NCBI GenBank assembly: GCA_964035015.1 | Contig: OZ036013.1 | Span: 6,619,471 to 6,683,470 of the forward strand | DNA length: 64,000 nt | Source of the DNA: Corallium rubrum | Lineage: Eukaryota; Cnidaria; Anthozoa; Scleralcyonacea; Coralliidae | Reading direction: 5' to 3' | Position numbers and translations under genes: made by a program | Shown: piece after piece, positions 1-30,183 of the stretch | How the letters are laid out: the number at the start of each line of letters is the position of its first letter | How positions within the stretch are numbered: position 1 is the first letter of the stretch | The notes under the pieces: generated by a model | The model's input: the letters and a program-made list of their open reading frames with translations, nothing else | Databases searched by the model: none | Told to the model about the DNA's origin: nothing

Positions 1-382
1 AAAATAGAGAAGGGGAAGAGCACGAGAAGGAGGTGGAAGTAAAAAGAACAAAAAAGAGAGAGAACAAAAAGAATAAAAGAAGGGAATAAGAAAAAAAAGG
101 AAAGAGGAGGTGGAAGAGAAAGAGACTGAAACAGAAGAAAGAGGACAGAAATAAAAAGGAGAAAGAAGACAGAGATGAAGAAGAAGAAAAGAGGAGAAGA
201 AAGAAGTAGAAGTAAAGAAAAAGGAGAAAGAGAAAAAGGAAGAAGAGGAGGAGAAAGGGGAGAAACGCAAGAAAAGAAAAAGAGGATAGATAAAAGGGTG
301 GATGAAAGGGGGGGAAAGGAGAAAGAGTATAAAGGAAAGTGGGAGAAAAAAGGAAAAGGGAGGGAAGGGGGAAAAGAAGGAA
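1..382. repeat. Purine-rich GA tract, no gene
   Basis: The plus strand is almost entirely G and A here. The open frames through it are lysine/arginine/glutamate strings typical of a polypurine tract. A similar tract lies at about 1786-2060 and again at 53768-54050. Confidence 0.7.
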
Positions 383-390
383 GGGGAGAA

Positions 391-738
391 CAGGGACGTA
401 GCCAGGATTTTGAAAGGGGGGAGCCGAAATCAAAATAAATTTTTAGGGGGGTCCCGGGGCATGCTTTCCCGGAATATTTTGAAATCGAGAGTCGCTGAAA
501 TGCCATTTCCTGGCTTTTGGAGGAAGATTTTACAGACTCTAAAGGTTAAAAAACGTCATATAAAATACTCAAAACACGCAAACGTCACATAGATACTCAA
601 AATGCATACACTCAGTAGATTGAATACACTATTTACAGTTTATTTCCTGACACAATTCATATTGCAACAGTTTTGTAGTTACATGTCTGTTGTTTCATAT
701 CAAAAGGGGGGTGCCGCCCCCCCCTGGCTACGTCCCTG
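391..738. mobile_element. hAT-type MITE with 8-bp target duplication
   Basis: The ends are inverted copies of CAGGGACGTAGCCAGG (391 on the left; its complement ends at 738). The flanks GGGGAGAA at 383-390 and 739-746 are identical, giving a perfect 8-bp target site duplication. Eight-bp duplications with CAGGG-type ends are characteristic of the hAT superfamily. No transposase is present, so it is non-autonomous. Confidence 0.85.
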
Positions 739-746
739 GGGGAGAA

Positions 747-998
747 GATGGCCTGTGTACAGCCTGAATATACACCTGGCGATCTGAGAAGTACTTTCTG
801 AGTGGTTTAATACTCATATGATTCATAATTGTTTATTTGATTGAATTATTTGATCTCACGAGAATTCCTAGAGAACCAATTGTAACTGGAATAAGACAGG
901 ACTTGTGATGTGGACGATCAAAATCTACTTCTCAGATTTGAGAAGCTCAGGGGGGGTTCGACAAGCTATCGTACGAGTTTTCACAGACTGAATTACAC
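747..998. other. No recognisable feature
   Basis: AT-rich sequence with no long frame, repeat or RNA-like fold that I can identify. Confidence 0.5.
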
Positions 999-1785
999 CA
1001 GGGGCGCAACTAGGGGTGTGTGTTTTGTTTGTTTTGTTGTTGTTGTTGGTTTTTTTTTTTTTGGGGGGGGGGGGGGGGGTTGCAACCCCTGCCCTTTTTG
1101 CGAGACCTCTAATACTAGGTTAGACACTAGATAAACAAATAATTAATCGTCTGTTGTAGTACGCAATACAATTCTCCGCAAATCTGACGAGACTCTGAAT
1201 TCGGCTTCAATCTCGTACCCAGTTTGTAATATGCTACACCAAGTGTTTCTAGAAACAACCGCTTTTCTGAATTTGTGGGCTCAGCTTCATGCCGAAAATG
1301 AACCAATCAGAGATAGCGCTGGATTTTGGCCCCCTGTAGGGTATGTTGGTGTGATAATTTCTTCGTTTTCACAGTAAAATTTCAACTATACTCGCTGTAG
1401 AATTAGATGAAAAAGTTCGCATTAGATTTCAAAAATTTCCGGGGGAGGACCCCCGGACCTCCCTACAAATAGATAGATAGAATAATTTTATTTAACCACG
1501 CTTACATCATCAGCAAAAGCTGGTTTCCATGATGGGCGTGTATAAGAACATGAAAAAAATTAGATTATTTACAAATCAAGAGTTAACTGCCACTACTGCC
1601 CCTCCCCCCCCCCCCCCCCACTTTTTGACACTTTGCTAGGGCATTGATTGTTGTTGTGGTTGTTGAGTGTTCTCGAAGAAGCATAACGAGGATATCTAGT
1701 ATCCCAAATTGTTTAGAATACTGAACGACTTTGCCCTTTTTTTGCGTTCAACCCCTGCCCTCGAAATTTTCTAGTTGCGCCCCTG
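999..1785. mobile_element. Element with hAT-like ends CAGGGGCGCAACTAG
   Basis: CAGGGGCGCAACTAG at 999 is matched by its inverted copy ending at 1785. The flanks do not form a clear 8-bp duplication, so the two ends may come from nested copies. It contains poly-G (about 1061-1080) and poly-C (about 1603-1619) runs. The segmental duplication begins inside it at about 1305, so the right copy (about 53277-53767) lacks the left end. Confidence 0.5.
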
Positions 1786-2794
1786 TACGAGAAGAAAGAG
1801 CATAAAAAAGATGACGAAGAGCAGGAAGACGAGATGATGTAAAAAGGGGGAAAGAGAGAAATGGGGAAGAGAAGAAAAATATCAATAGAAAGAGAATGGG
1901 AAACGCGAGAAAAAAGGGAGAGAAAAAAAAAGAAGAAAATAAAGAGCAGGAAAAGAAAGAGAAGAGAAAAGAGAAATAGTAGAAAAAAGTAAGGGGAAAA
2001 AACACAATGAGATACACAAGGAAACTAACCAACTGGATACGAAATGAAGCAAAATACGACACAAAATATGAAAAAAATACGCAGGCCTGCGCTATACGTC
2101 GCCCAAATTTAATTCTTTGAATTTTATTCGGCGAAACTGCGACGTTTTACATGATTGAATTGGACACGCGAATTAAATTCGTCTTGGCAATTAAATTTGT
2201 CTGAGTCAGACCATGGATTGTAAAAGGACTGGATAGTCACATGGGGTGTTTTGAGCCTTTTGATTGGTTAAATCGCATTCGCTGAGTTTGCAAAATGGTT
2301 GAAACCTAGTTGAAAATTGTGATGTCACGAATGGCGTGAGTATGCTTGTTTTACTGAGATTTTTAAGTGAACTTTTCCTCATCTTCTCACATTCAGATGA
2401 CTATGTTGAAGTTTCAAATGATTTTATCGCTTTACAAACCTGCTTAAGCCACAATCGAGTGTTCGAGGTAAGCGTTGTTGATCTTTGTTTTGATGTTTTC
2501 TGTGTTGTTTCAGAGAAACTGGCGTCCCAAAATAGTGCTTTGTTTTGCTTGGAATTTGGGATGCATGTTTTAACTAGTAAACCTTGATATTTTCTTTTAA
2601 AATGAGTAAGAATAGATGGGAATTTTATCGTATTGTGGCTTTGTCGTATTTACAGGCAGTTCGATTATCACTTTTAAGTTGTATTAATCTTAAACTTTGA
2701 ATATACAAGGGGGTTTTTAAGCTTGTCAATTGCAACCAGGTTGTTATGCTCACGCCATCATGTTTCCTATCCAGTCTTTTTACTACCCATGGTC

Positions 2795-2960
2795 AGACGG
2801 ATAATGCGACGATAATATACAATTATTGGATGAGGTTGAGCATGATATCAAGAATTATCAAGGCCGAGGTTTGTGTTATCCACCGAAGCCGAAGGCTGAG
2901 GCGGATAACACAAACAGAGGCCTTGATAATTCTTGATATCATGCGATAACCGAATTCAAT
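2795..2960. repeat. Long hairpin (foldback MITE)
   Basis: An inverted repeat with arms of about 70 bp around ATGATATCAAGAATTATC and a centre rich in AGCCGAAGGCTGAGG. A paralogous hairpin follows at about 3370-3510. This type, with a CTCGGC/GCCTCG-like tip, recurs across the window. Confidence 0.75.
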
Positions 2961-3037
2961 AATTGTTTTATTATACAATTATAAATGTAGAAGCCTTTAG
3001 AAAGTCTTTTACAAAGTTAGGTAAAAATAGTAAATAT

Positions 3038-3234
3038 TCATACCGTCTTCAGTTCGAGGTTCGCTAACTTTTTTCGCTGTCAAATACAATTTTCTCTTTC
3101 AAACACTGCTTTAAACTCTAACAGCTGTATGTGTAGCTCGCTTGTTTTTTCTTGGTGGTTTTAGCGTCAACAAAACGTGCCAAATCCGCCGGATTAATCC
3201 GCTCCTGATCTTCACTTCTAAGGACGGCCGCCAT
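3038..3234 (-). pseudogene. Possible captured first exon, DUF3504/Crypton-like start
   Basis: On the minus strand a frame opens with ATG near 3234 and reads MAAVLRSEDQERINPADLA, then a lysine-rich stretch and a stop after ~38 codons; similar residues continue beyond the stop. The layout (short acidic start, then a Thr/Lys-rich helix) resembles the N-terminus of Crypton-derived DUF3504 proteins of cnidarians. This is a weak family call from pattern only. It lies inside a TIR element, so it may be a captured or internal first exon. A second copy sits at about 55020-55216. Confidence 0.3.
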
Positions 3235-3369
3235 GTTTGTTTTGTTCAAACCGCTGGTCAGCGCGTCGTACCTACAGATAATTTTTGATATTTTGTAGGT
3301 GGCAAGATATCAAGAATTATCTGTAGGTTGTTAGCCAACCACAATCGAGATTGTATCAGTATTGTATAA

Positions 3370-3510
3370 TAATAAACAATTATTGAATGAGGTTGAGCAT
3401 GATATCGAGAATTATCAAGGACGAGGTTTGTGTTATCCACCTCAGCCTTCGGCTTCGGTGGATAACACAAACTTCGTCCTTGATAATTCTCGATATCATG
3501 CGAAAACCGA
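3370..3510. repeat. Long hairpin (foldback MITE)
   Basis: Arms of about 60 bp beginning GCATGATATCGAGAATTA, with a centre CAGCCTTCGGCTTCGG. It is related to the hairpin at 2795-2960. Confidence 0.75.
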
Positions 3511-3519
3511 ATCCAGTAA

Positions 3520-3737
3520 TTGTTTTATTATATATTCAAAAACAAGAAGCAAATAACAACACCAGTGGAATAAATCGCTGCCAGCTCGATGGCGTTTGTC
3601 GGATATTCTTTTTGCTTTTCGTGTAGATACTCCTCGAAAATACATTTAAACAGTTTTGTTGCTCACTTCGTGCTCTTACTATCTTTCTCTGAGAGCAACG
3701 TCGAAATTTCTTCTTCGTTTACGATGGAAACCGGTTA
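3520..3737 (-). pseudogene. DUF3504/Crypton-like N-terminal fragment, frameshifted
   Basis: In the right-hand duplicate (55511-55729) the minus strand reads MAFNRFPSLNEEEISTLLSE, then a Lys-Ser-Thr-Lys helix and EEYLHEKQKEYP. This matches the usual start of cnidarian DUF3504 (Crypton tyrosine-recombinase-derived) proteins. In this left copy a one-base loss in the TTAACGATGG region breaks the frame. Only the N-terminal helix region is present and no recombinase catalytic region is nearby. Confidence 0.45.
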
Positions 3738-4232
3738 AAAGCCATTTTGTTTACTCTTCAAAAATATTTAGTTTTGGCGGGACTTTTAAGCTGCCGACCG
3801 CGCTGGGGGACTGGGTTCGACAGCGTGCAATAATACCTTGTTTTGGATCGAAGTTCGATCCAAAACAAGGTATTATTGCACGCTGATCACGTCAGCAGTT
3901 GAAATAACCCGTCAGCTTCCAGATACGGAGAATTAGCGGGGGTTTTGGCCAATCACGAACGAGAATAAAGTTTGAATATATAATAATGCGTGTTCGAGTT
4001 ACACGACGAATTATCGTCGCGTCGAATTAAATGTTTCTCTTCTATCTTTGACAATTCGGCGCCATGTTTTCAATGAATCGTTTCCAGGCTCAACGCGACC
4101 AAGTAAAACAATTAAATTCCACTGAAATTCGACGTTTAACTCGACGTCGCAATTATGTCGCATTACCGACGAATTTAATTCGAATTAAATTCGTCTATTG
4201 TGCGACGTTTAGCGCAGGCCATGCATAAGTAC

Positions 4233-22979
<18,747 letters not shown>

Positions 22980-23209
22980 CTTCCTACAAAATAATATTCA
23001 AATATTGAGGTCTACATTGCACTTGATTTCATAACATTACTTTACCCTGCAGTGTTGTGAAGTTCATTAGGAAGTCCGTTCAGAAATTGACAAGTATACG
23101 TTGCAGAACTTAAAATTTGAAATTCTCAGCCAGACTTCTCCCACTCTTGAATACTAAACATCTCAACTTGCAATATCTAAAATTAACTATAACAATTTGT
23201 GGCAGTACC

Positions 23210-23980
23210 TGCAGTTACGTTCCGTTTTAAGACGTTGCGCTACATTGTAAGACGTTATATACACTACATTATAAGACGTTACACTACATTATAAGACCTT
23301 ACGCTACATTATAAGACTTTACGCTACATTGTAAGACGTTACACTACATATTTGTAAGACGTTACACTACATTATATGACTTTACACTACATTATAAGAC
23401 CTTACGCTTCATTACAAGAACTTACGCTATATTATAAGACTTTACGCTACATTGTAAGATGTTACACTACATTGTTAGACGTTATACGCTATATTGTAAG
23501 ACGTTACGCTACATTGTAAAACATTGCGCTACTGTAGGTCATTACGCTGCATTGTAAGATGTTACGTTACATTGTAAGACATTACATTACATTGTAAGAC
23601 GTTACGTTACATTGTAAGACGTTACGTTACGTTACATTATAAGATGTTACGTTACATTGTAAGATGTTACGTTACATTGTAAGACATTACGTTACATTGT
23701 AAGACGTTACGTTACATTGTAAGACATTACGTTACATTGTAAGACGTTGCGCTATATTGTAAGATGTTACACTACATTGTAAGACCTTACGTTACATTGT
23801 AAGACATTACGTTACATTGCAAAACCTTAAGTTACATTGTAAGACCTTACATTAATACATTGTAGGACCTTACGTTACATTGTTAGACCTTACGTTACAT
23901 TGTAAGACCTTATGTAACATTGTGAGACCTTATGTTACATTGTAAGACCTAACACAACATTGTGAGACCTTGTGTTACAT
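23210..23980. repeat. 20-bp satellite, unit ~TTACGTTACATTGTAAGACG
   Basis: About 38 degenerate units with point changes and length slips. The reverse complement (AAGGTCTTACAATGTAACGT) differs at two bases from the unit at 47215-47425. Confidence 0.92.
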
Positions 23981-23984
23981 GTAT

Positions 23985-24190
23985 TACTGAACAGACAATG
24001 GCAAAATGGAATCTATTTATAAAAATAGATTCCATTTTGCCATTGTCTGTTCAGTTATAGATGCACAGATGATGTCACAAAGTGGTAAGAACACAAAAGT
24101 GGCCAACAAGATGCATTTGAGTAGGTTACTGATGTTCTTACCACGTTGTGATGTCTTCTGTGCATAAATAACTGAACAGACAACAAGAAA
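23985..24190. repeat. Hairpin plus partial inverted copy
   Basis: A near-perfect palindrome at about 23989-24056 (TGAACAGACAATGGCAAAAT..), then inverted blocks GATGTCACAAAGTGGTAAGA / TTACCACGTTGTGATGTC. Probably a MITE. Confidence 0.6.
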
Positions 24191-24389
24191 ATGGAATTTA
24201 TTTTATTTGTTTTATATAATTTGAATGCAAAAATTTAAAACTCTTGCTGGATTTGGGGCACGAAGAAAGAAAAAGCAAGTCAGCTGACATGATCTGACGT
24301 GTCCATGTGTCTATCCTCTAATAGACCATGGGCAACAACCAATTGGAAGCATGCATAGCAACCAGGGTATTGTATAAATTGTAATACAC

Positions 24390-24510
24390 AGGGCTCAAAA
24401 TAGAAAAAAATTATGGCCTGCTATTTTCATATTTTGTTGGCAGGCCAAGTAAATTATGGCCTGCCTTTTCTTATGTTTGACCTGCCAAAAAAAGAAAACC
24501 TGTAATAAGT
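24390..24510. repeat. Dispersed GGCCTGC-rich fragment
   Basis: Repeated TTATGGCCTGC motifs. No coding role visible. Confidence 0.35.
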
Positions 24511-24775
24511 ATGCATAACGGGTATTATTATACAATTGCATTAAAAATTGTCCAAATAACGCTAAAAATGAGTACAAACATACAGCGATATTTGGATAGT
24601 TAGTTATTTGGATAGTAGAAAACCGGTTTGACAGATTTTGTTAGCCAATAGCCAAATGTACACACGGGAGACTACTTCATGTACGCTTATTATTTTGTGC
24701 AAGTCACGCTACTTCTCTGGCCTTTTTAGAGTTTTCTTTTTCCATAAAAATTTGTTGATCAGAGCAGTTGTATAA

Positions 24776-24930
24776 TAAATCTCTTATTAGATGTTTTGGT
24801 GTGTAGTTATCGATGTTTTGTTGTGTAGTACTCGTTGTTTGTATTTTGACTCGCCCTGCGGGCTCATCATAATACAGCACAACTCGTAAAAATATACAGC
24901 GATACTACACACTAAAACATCTAATAAGAT
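24776..24930. repeat. Hairpin MITE
   Basis: Arms TCTTATTAGATGTTTTGGTG / inverse with centre CTCGCCCTGCGGGCTC. Confidence 0.7.
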
Positions 24931-25581
24931 ATATGTACAGTAATTATACTCTATAGATATACTGGTACTGTAGTAACCAACAATAACCTTCATCTCAAGT
25001 TTTGAGAATTTTCTATCACCATCGAAACACTGTGACCACTGATCTCTATTATAAACTGGATAGGCCATTCCCTATGGCCAGCAGTCAAACATTTCGTGCC
25101 AGTCGTCACCATCTTACATAGTGGAACATATGATGCATTGCGGCCTTAGAACTTGTTCCCAATCCTAAAGTTGACTAGCATAAGCAATCTTGATGTCAGA
25201 ACAGTCAGATTATCTGGGGGTAGGAATATTAAGGCTAGCTGTGCTGGGGGAGTTGGAAAAGCCGTAAAGCAAACAACAGATGCCAGTTCGTTTAGTTTTC
25301 ACTGTTTAACAACAAATACAGTTAAAAGATGGCAAGTACACAACACGAGATATTGTTAAGGCATTAAGATAATACTATAAAATGTACAATTTAACACTTG
25401 GAATTGAATTCTTCATACATTTAAATTATACAGTAGTCTGTTTTTCAGTTTGCATTATCGTGAGGTTTCTTCGTTGTCGGCACTGAAGAAAAACAACGAA
25501 ATTTAAAGGTTTTATAGCTCAGTAACAGAAACAAATGCAAGAAATTAGTGTCTTAACCTTATTGAGTACTTCTTGTGTCAT

Positions 25582-25762
25582 TGGGTCATTCCAGAAAACA
25601 TCCACACCTCCCCACAGAGGAAATGTGAAGTTGACCCCCTTCCCCCTTCAGACATCCCAGTACATTTTACTATTATCAGAAGTAGATTTACCCCCCTCCC
25701 CTCCCTGGATGGCACAAATTTCCTCTGTGGGGGAGGTATGGATCTTTTCTGGAATGACCCAT
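25582..25762. mobile_element. TIR MITE, ends GGGTCATTCCAGAAAA
   Basis: About 40-bp inverted ends (GGGTCATTCCAGAAAACATC.. and inverse) flanked by ATT on both sides. No coding sequence. Confidence 0.7.
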
Positions 25763-26760
25763 TACATTAGTTTAAATTTTCTTAAAATAAATTTTTTTGT
25801 CTGTTTTCAATCTACAAAAGCTATGAACTTCAGTGGTGGCCATCTTGGGTAGTGGTCACTAACACCGAACTGGTCTCACACAGCATAAATGAAGTAGTTT
25901 ACATTAAGTGGTCAGAGGTACTGCGGTGGATATCATTGAACTCTAAATAAACTGGAACGCTAACTCGCTTGCACGGTTTGAAGCCTTACATGGGGGCCAC
26001 CATGCACGTCAACCCCAGTCCCTTTTACTGTATAACCGAGAGAAAATGAAGCTGAATTTGGTGAACTGGGTTGCAAAAACAGCTTGAAATCAAAGAAAAA
26101 CTAAACTTGTTAACCACTTTTAGGCTTAAATCAAATTCCAATATACCGTTGATTAGGTGAACACTGACATGACGAGTAAAAACAAGGAAAACAGTAAAAA
26201 TACATATAAGCTCTCAAATGAAAGTCAACAATACGCAACCAAAATTGCCATTGGCTTGGACAAATATAAAGAAAATACATATGAAACCCAGGTTTAAAAT
26301 GAAGAGGTTGTTTATAAAAACAGTTGGGTTTTAAATTTCTCAATTTTCAGTAGGACAAAAACAACAAAATGCACTTTACCATGTGTTATTACAGCTCTGG
26401 AATTACTCTTCATATCAAAAAATGTCAGATTTAGCATTTCCACAACTGACACTTGCATTAAAGCTATAATTTAGCATTATCTTATTACTAATTCTTGGCA
26501 AGACAACCTTCAAACGTTTGAGATAACAAAGAAAAATAAGAGAAACCTGCATTTTCCATACGAGTTTCAGACTCAAATTTTGCTTTTGTTCGGCAGATAT
26601 TTCATCATTCAATCCATTTTTGTGTGTAGAAATTGTTCAGCTACAAGGCCAATAAGCCCAATACATACTATCTTCTTCGTTATCATCTATAAAAAAACTA
26701 GGTCTAAAAAATGGTTGTTTTTTGCAGTGAGTTTTCAGTTTTTCATTGTGCCCTTAATAG
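25763..26760. other. No recognisable gene
   Basis: AT-rich sequence without a supported exon or repeat. A minus-strand frame starting at 26612 (MNDEISAEQKQNLSLKLVWK) is followed by a weak GT donor, but its phase does not fit the first SPAG1 coding exon. Confidence 0.4.
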
Positions 26761-26767
26761 GTTCTAT

Positions 26768-26823
26768 TGACGTCAGACGTTGCAATGGCAACCCCCAGCA
26801 GCCGGAAGTTTGACTTCACCCAA
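26768..26823. promoter_or_regulatory. Candidate promoter: CRE, RFX X-box, ETS site, CCAAT
   Basis: TGACGTCA (26768-26775), GTTGCAATGGCAAC (26779-26792; one base from the palindromic X-box GTTGCCATGGCAAC), CCGGAAGT (26802-26809) and CCAAT (26819-26823) are packed into 56 bp. This looks like a TATA-less animal promoter. It lies 3.8 kb upstream of the SPAG1 ATG, whose exon has an upstream acceptor, so it may drive SPAG1; X-boxes bound by RFX factors are typical of ciliary genes. A plus-strand ATG at 26986 could make it bidirectional. Confidence 0.4.
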
Positions 26824-27324
26824 TCATAGGGCCTGTCTTATGGAGTTAGCGTTCCAGTTTATTTAGAGTTCAATGGCATCAAAATGTTCAATGGTGGATA
26901 TCCACTGTGGTCTGTGAATATCCACCATTTTGGACAAAGCCAAGAGCCTGGTGCCTACTTGTGAATTGTGAGCTGTGTCAAAAAGATGGCCGAGAATAGC
27001 GAGGCAAGCAGATCAGTGGTCTGTGGATCAATCAACATTTCTTTGTTATGTAAATTAGGTCATCCTGTTTTAAATATTCATTCTGTTTCATGTCATTGTT
27101 TCATGTCTGTTTCATGGTGTTGGAGTGGAAAATGTGATGGCTACTTTAAAATGGTGGTAAAAATCAGGCATTATATTGATGAAAATTTTTTAAATTCACG
27201 AACCAGTTTTCAATAGTTAATTCCAACCTTGTACATATAATAAATATAAGACTTTGCAGTACACCATGTGTGTTCACCTAACTTTTAACTTCTTCAACTT
27301 CAATTTAGCCTACCTGTTCTATGA

Positions 27325-28908
27325 GTGCCAAATCCTCAAAACCTTTGACAATTCACCAGTGACTAGCAAATCTTCAAAACCTTTGAAAATTCACCAATGA
27401 CTAGCAAATCTTCAAAACCTTTGAAGATTTACCAGTGACTAGCAAATCTTCAAAACCTTTGAAAATTCACCAATGACTAGCAAATCTTCAAAACCTTTGA
27501 AGATTCACCAGTGACTAGCAAATCTTCAAAACCTTTGAAGATTCACCAGTGACTAGCAAATCTTCAAAACCTTTGAAAATTCACCAGTGACTAGAAACTC
27601 TTCAAAACCTTTGAAAATTCACCAGTGAACAGCAAATCTTCAAAACCTTCGAATTCACCAGTGACTAGCAAATCTTCACGAGATTCACCAGTGACTAGCA
27701 AATCTTCAATACCTTTGAAAATTCACCAGTGAACAGCAAATCTTCAAAACCTTCGAATTCACCAGTGACTAGCAAATCTTCACGAGATTCACCAGTGACT
27801 AGCAAATCTTCAATACCTTTGAAAATTCACCAGTGAACAGCAAATCTTCAAAACCTTCGAATTCACCAGTGACTAGCAAATCTTGACGAGATTCACCAGT
27901 GACTAGCAAATCTTCAAAACCTTTGAAGATTCACCAGCGACTAGCAAATCTTCAAAACCTTTGAAGATTCACCATGACTAGCAAATCTAAAAAACCTTTG
28001 GAAATTTACCAGTGCCTACCAAATCTTCAAAACCTTTGAAAATTCACCAGTGAACAGCAAATCTTCAAAACCTTCAAATTCACCAGTGACTAGCAAATCT
28101 TCACGAGATTCACCAGTGACTAGAAAATCTTCAAAACCTTTGAAAATTCACCCGTGACTAGCAAATCTAAAATACCTTTGAAAATTCACCAGTGACTAGC
28201 AAATCTAAACAAACCTTTGAAAATTCACCAGTGACTAGCAAATCTTCAAAACCTTTGAATATTCACCAGCGACTAGCAAATCTTCAAAACCTTTGAAGAT
28301 TCACCAGTGACTAGTAGCATTAATCTTCAAAACCTTTGAAAATTCACCAGTGACTAGCAAATTTTCAAAACCTTTGAATATTCACCAGCAACTAGCAAAT
28401 CTTCAAAACCTTTGAAAATTCGCCAGTGACTAGCAAATCTAAAAAATCTTTGAAAATTCACCAGTGACTATCAAATCTTCAAAAACTTTGAATATTCACC
28501 AGTGCCTACCAAATCGTCAAAACCTTTGAAGATTCACCAGTGACTGGTGAATTTACAAAGGTTTTAAAGATTTGCTAGTGAACAGCAAATCTTCAAAACC
28601 TTTGAAAATACACCAATGACTAGTAAATCTTCAAAACCTTTGAAGATTCGCCAGTGACTAGCAAATCTTCAAAACCTTTGAAAATTCACCAGTGACTAGC
28701 AAATCTTCAAAACCTTTGAAGATTCACCAGTGACTAGCAAATCTTCAAAACCTTTGAAAATTCACCAGTGACTAGCAAATCTTCAAAACCTTTGAAAATT
28801 CACCAGTGCCTACCAAATCTTCAAAACCTTTGAAGATTCACCAGTGACTATCAAATCTTCAAAACCTTTGAACATTCACTAGTGACTAGTTAGCAAATCT
28901 TAAAAACC
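27325..28908. repeat. 38-bp satellite with internal palindrome
   Basis: Unit of about 38 bp containing AATCTTCAAAACCTTTGAAG; AATCTTCAAA and TTTGAAGATT are perfect 10-bp inverted arms around ACC. About 40 units with substitutions, deletions and one inverted piece near 28550-28580. Confidence 0.95.
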
Positions 28909-29322
28909 AATTGGGTGTTACTATTTTAATATAAGTACGTGATGTACAGCTGAAATAAACATTCTTTGTCCACTTTACCTTAATTTCAAGCTATTTCAAT
29001 TTCATCTGTCAAAAGTGAAAGTGACCGATTTAGTCAAGTCTGTTATTCAAACAGTCCAAAACACATCGTCAACCATGGAAAACTACGCCCAAGAAACTAC
29101 AGAACGCAACTGCTAAAACTATTAAAGCAAAAATATACATTAATTTCCACTGTTAAATTCCACAGCAAATATTAAATACGTTGCGCACGTTCCGCTACAA
29201 GAAGTCACAACTTGAGCCAGCAAACGGAACTGGTCAGAGGTTGCAACTATCGCTGTCTTTCGCAGAATTTGTCGTGAGAACTTTTCTCGGAATTTTTCCA
29301 GTGATACTGCGGCTGGTTGCGG

Positions 29323-29616
29323 CGTAGTCAATCGAGATATGGTCTGGAAACTCGGCAAACTTCAAAGCGCCTATAATGAGCTGTGATTTTATGTTGAACC
29401 GTACCTTACACCGTGCACATCCTTTGTTTTAGGTTTATTAATATTTAGCACGGTTGAGTAATTGAACTGAAACGTCGCTATTGGACAATTCGTTCATTAT
29501 ACTAAAACACAATGTGTTCAGTGACCGTGCACCGTGCACAAAAATGCATACAGGCGAACAAAAAGATAGACCAAAGACTTTAGCTGAGTTTCCAGACCAT
29601 ATCTCGATTGACTATG
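29323..29616 (+). mobile_element. CATAGTCAATCG-TIR MITE, copy B
   Basis: Same ends as the copy at 19148 with the first bases mutated (CGTAGTCAATCG). Flanks GTTGCGG and TTGCAGG are only an approximate 7-bp duplication, suggesting an older insertion. Confidence 0.8.
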
Positions 29617-29689
29617 TTGCAGGTGAGTGAGGTGACCGCGCCGCGCGCCGTATATTTGATCGTTGTTTGCTATTTTGCAGTCTTTGCTT

Positions 29690-30183
29690 TGTGTCAACTG
29701 CTACTTGACGCGACGCCAAGTATGAGTTCACACGGGGTCCTAAATACATGAGCCTTATGGTTTATCACTTTTACTTTTATTTTACATTTTACAAAACGTC
29801 GCGTTTCCACGCCATTCCGTATTCCCCATATTTGGGCCTTCTTTCGCGGCCCTCCTGCTTTTATTATATGCGGGCACGTCGTTCCATCCGGCCATTCTTG
29901 GAATCCTTGTTTTTTTCAAGACTTGGATGCTTTTTGTTTTCAAAACAACTGGGACTCGATTTGTAAATAATTAATTAAAAATGTTGTATGTTACTTCCTC
30001 GAAAGCCTGTAAAGGTTTCAAAAACTTCCTGCCTGAAATTATATAATAATGTAAGTAATTATTCTCAGAATATTCAATGTAACATTTATCAAAGGGCGAA
30101 TAATAAAATTGATTAATTGATAGCGGGCACAAATGGTATACGGGCGGAAAAACCCGGCCAGCACGTCCAGTAATTCAGCCCTA
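29690..30183. other. Repeat fragments, no gene
   Basis: Starts with an inverted trace of the element carrying the 22-bp satellite (about 29640-29740). A ~70-bp block containing CCTTATGGTTT and TTTTACATTTTACAAAAC (29750-29800) recurs directly at about 30640-30690. Confidence 0.45.

Larger units (their letters stand above)
2084..4220. mobile_element. TIR element beginning GGCCTGCGCTA, 12 nt inside SPAG1 intron 8
   Basis: GGCCTGCGCTATACGTCGC at 2084 is matched by an inverted near-copy ending at 4220. Its right end lies 12 nt after the 5' splice site of SPAG1 exon 8 (donor GT at 4232-4231). It holds two long hairpins (about 2795-2960 and 3370-3510), a 30-bp-arm hairpin at 3823-3886 and two decayed gene-start fragments (below). 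No convincing target duplication is visible. The second copy is at 54066-56209. Confidence 0.6.
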
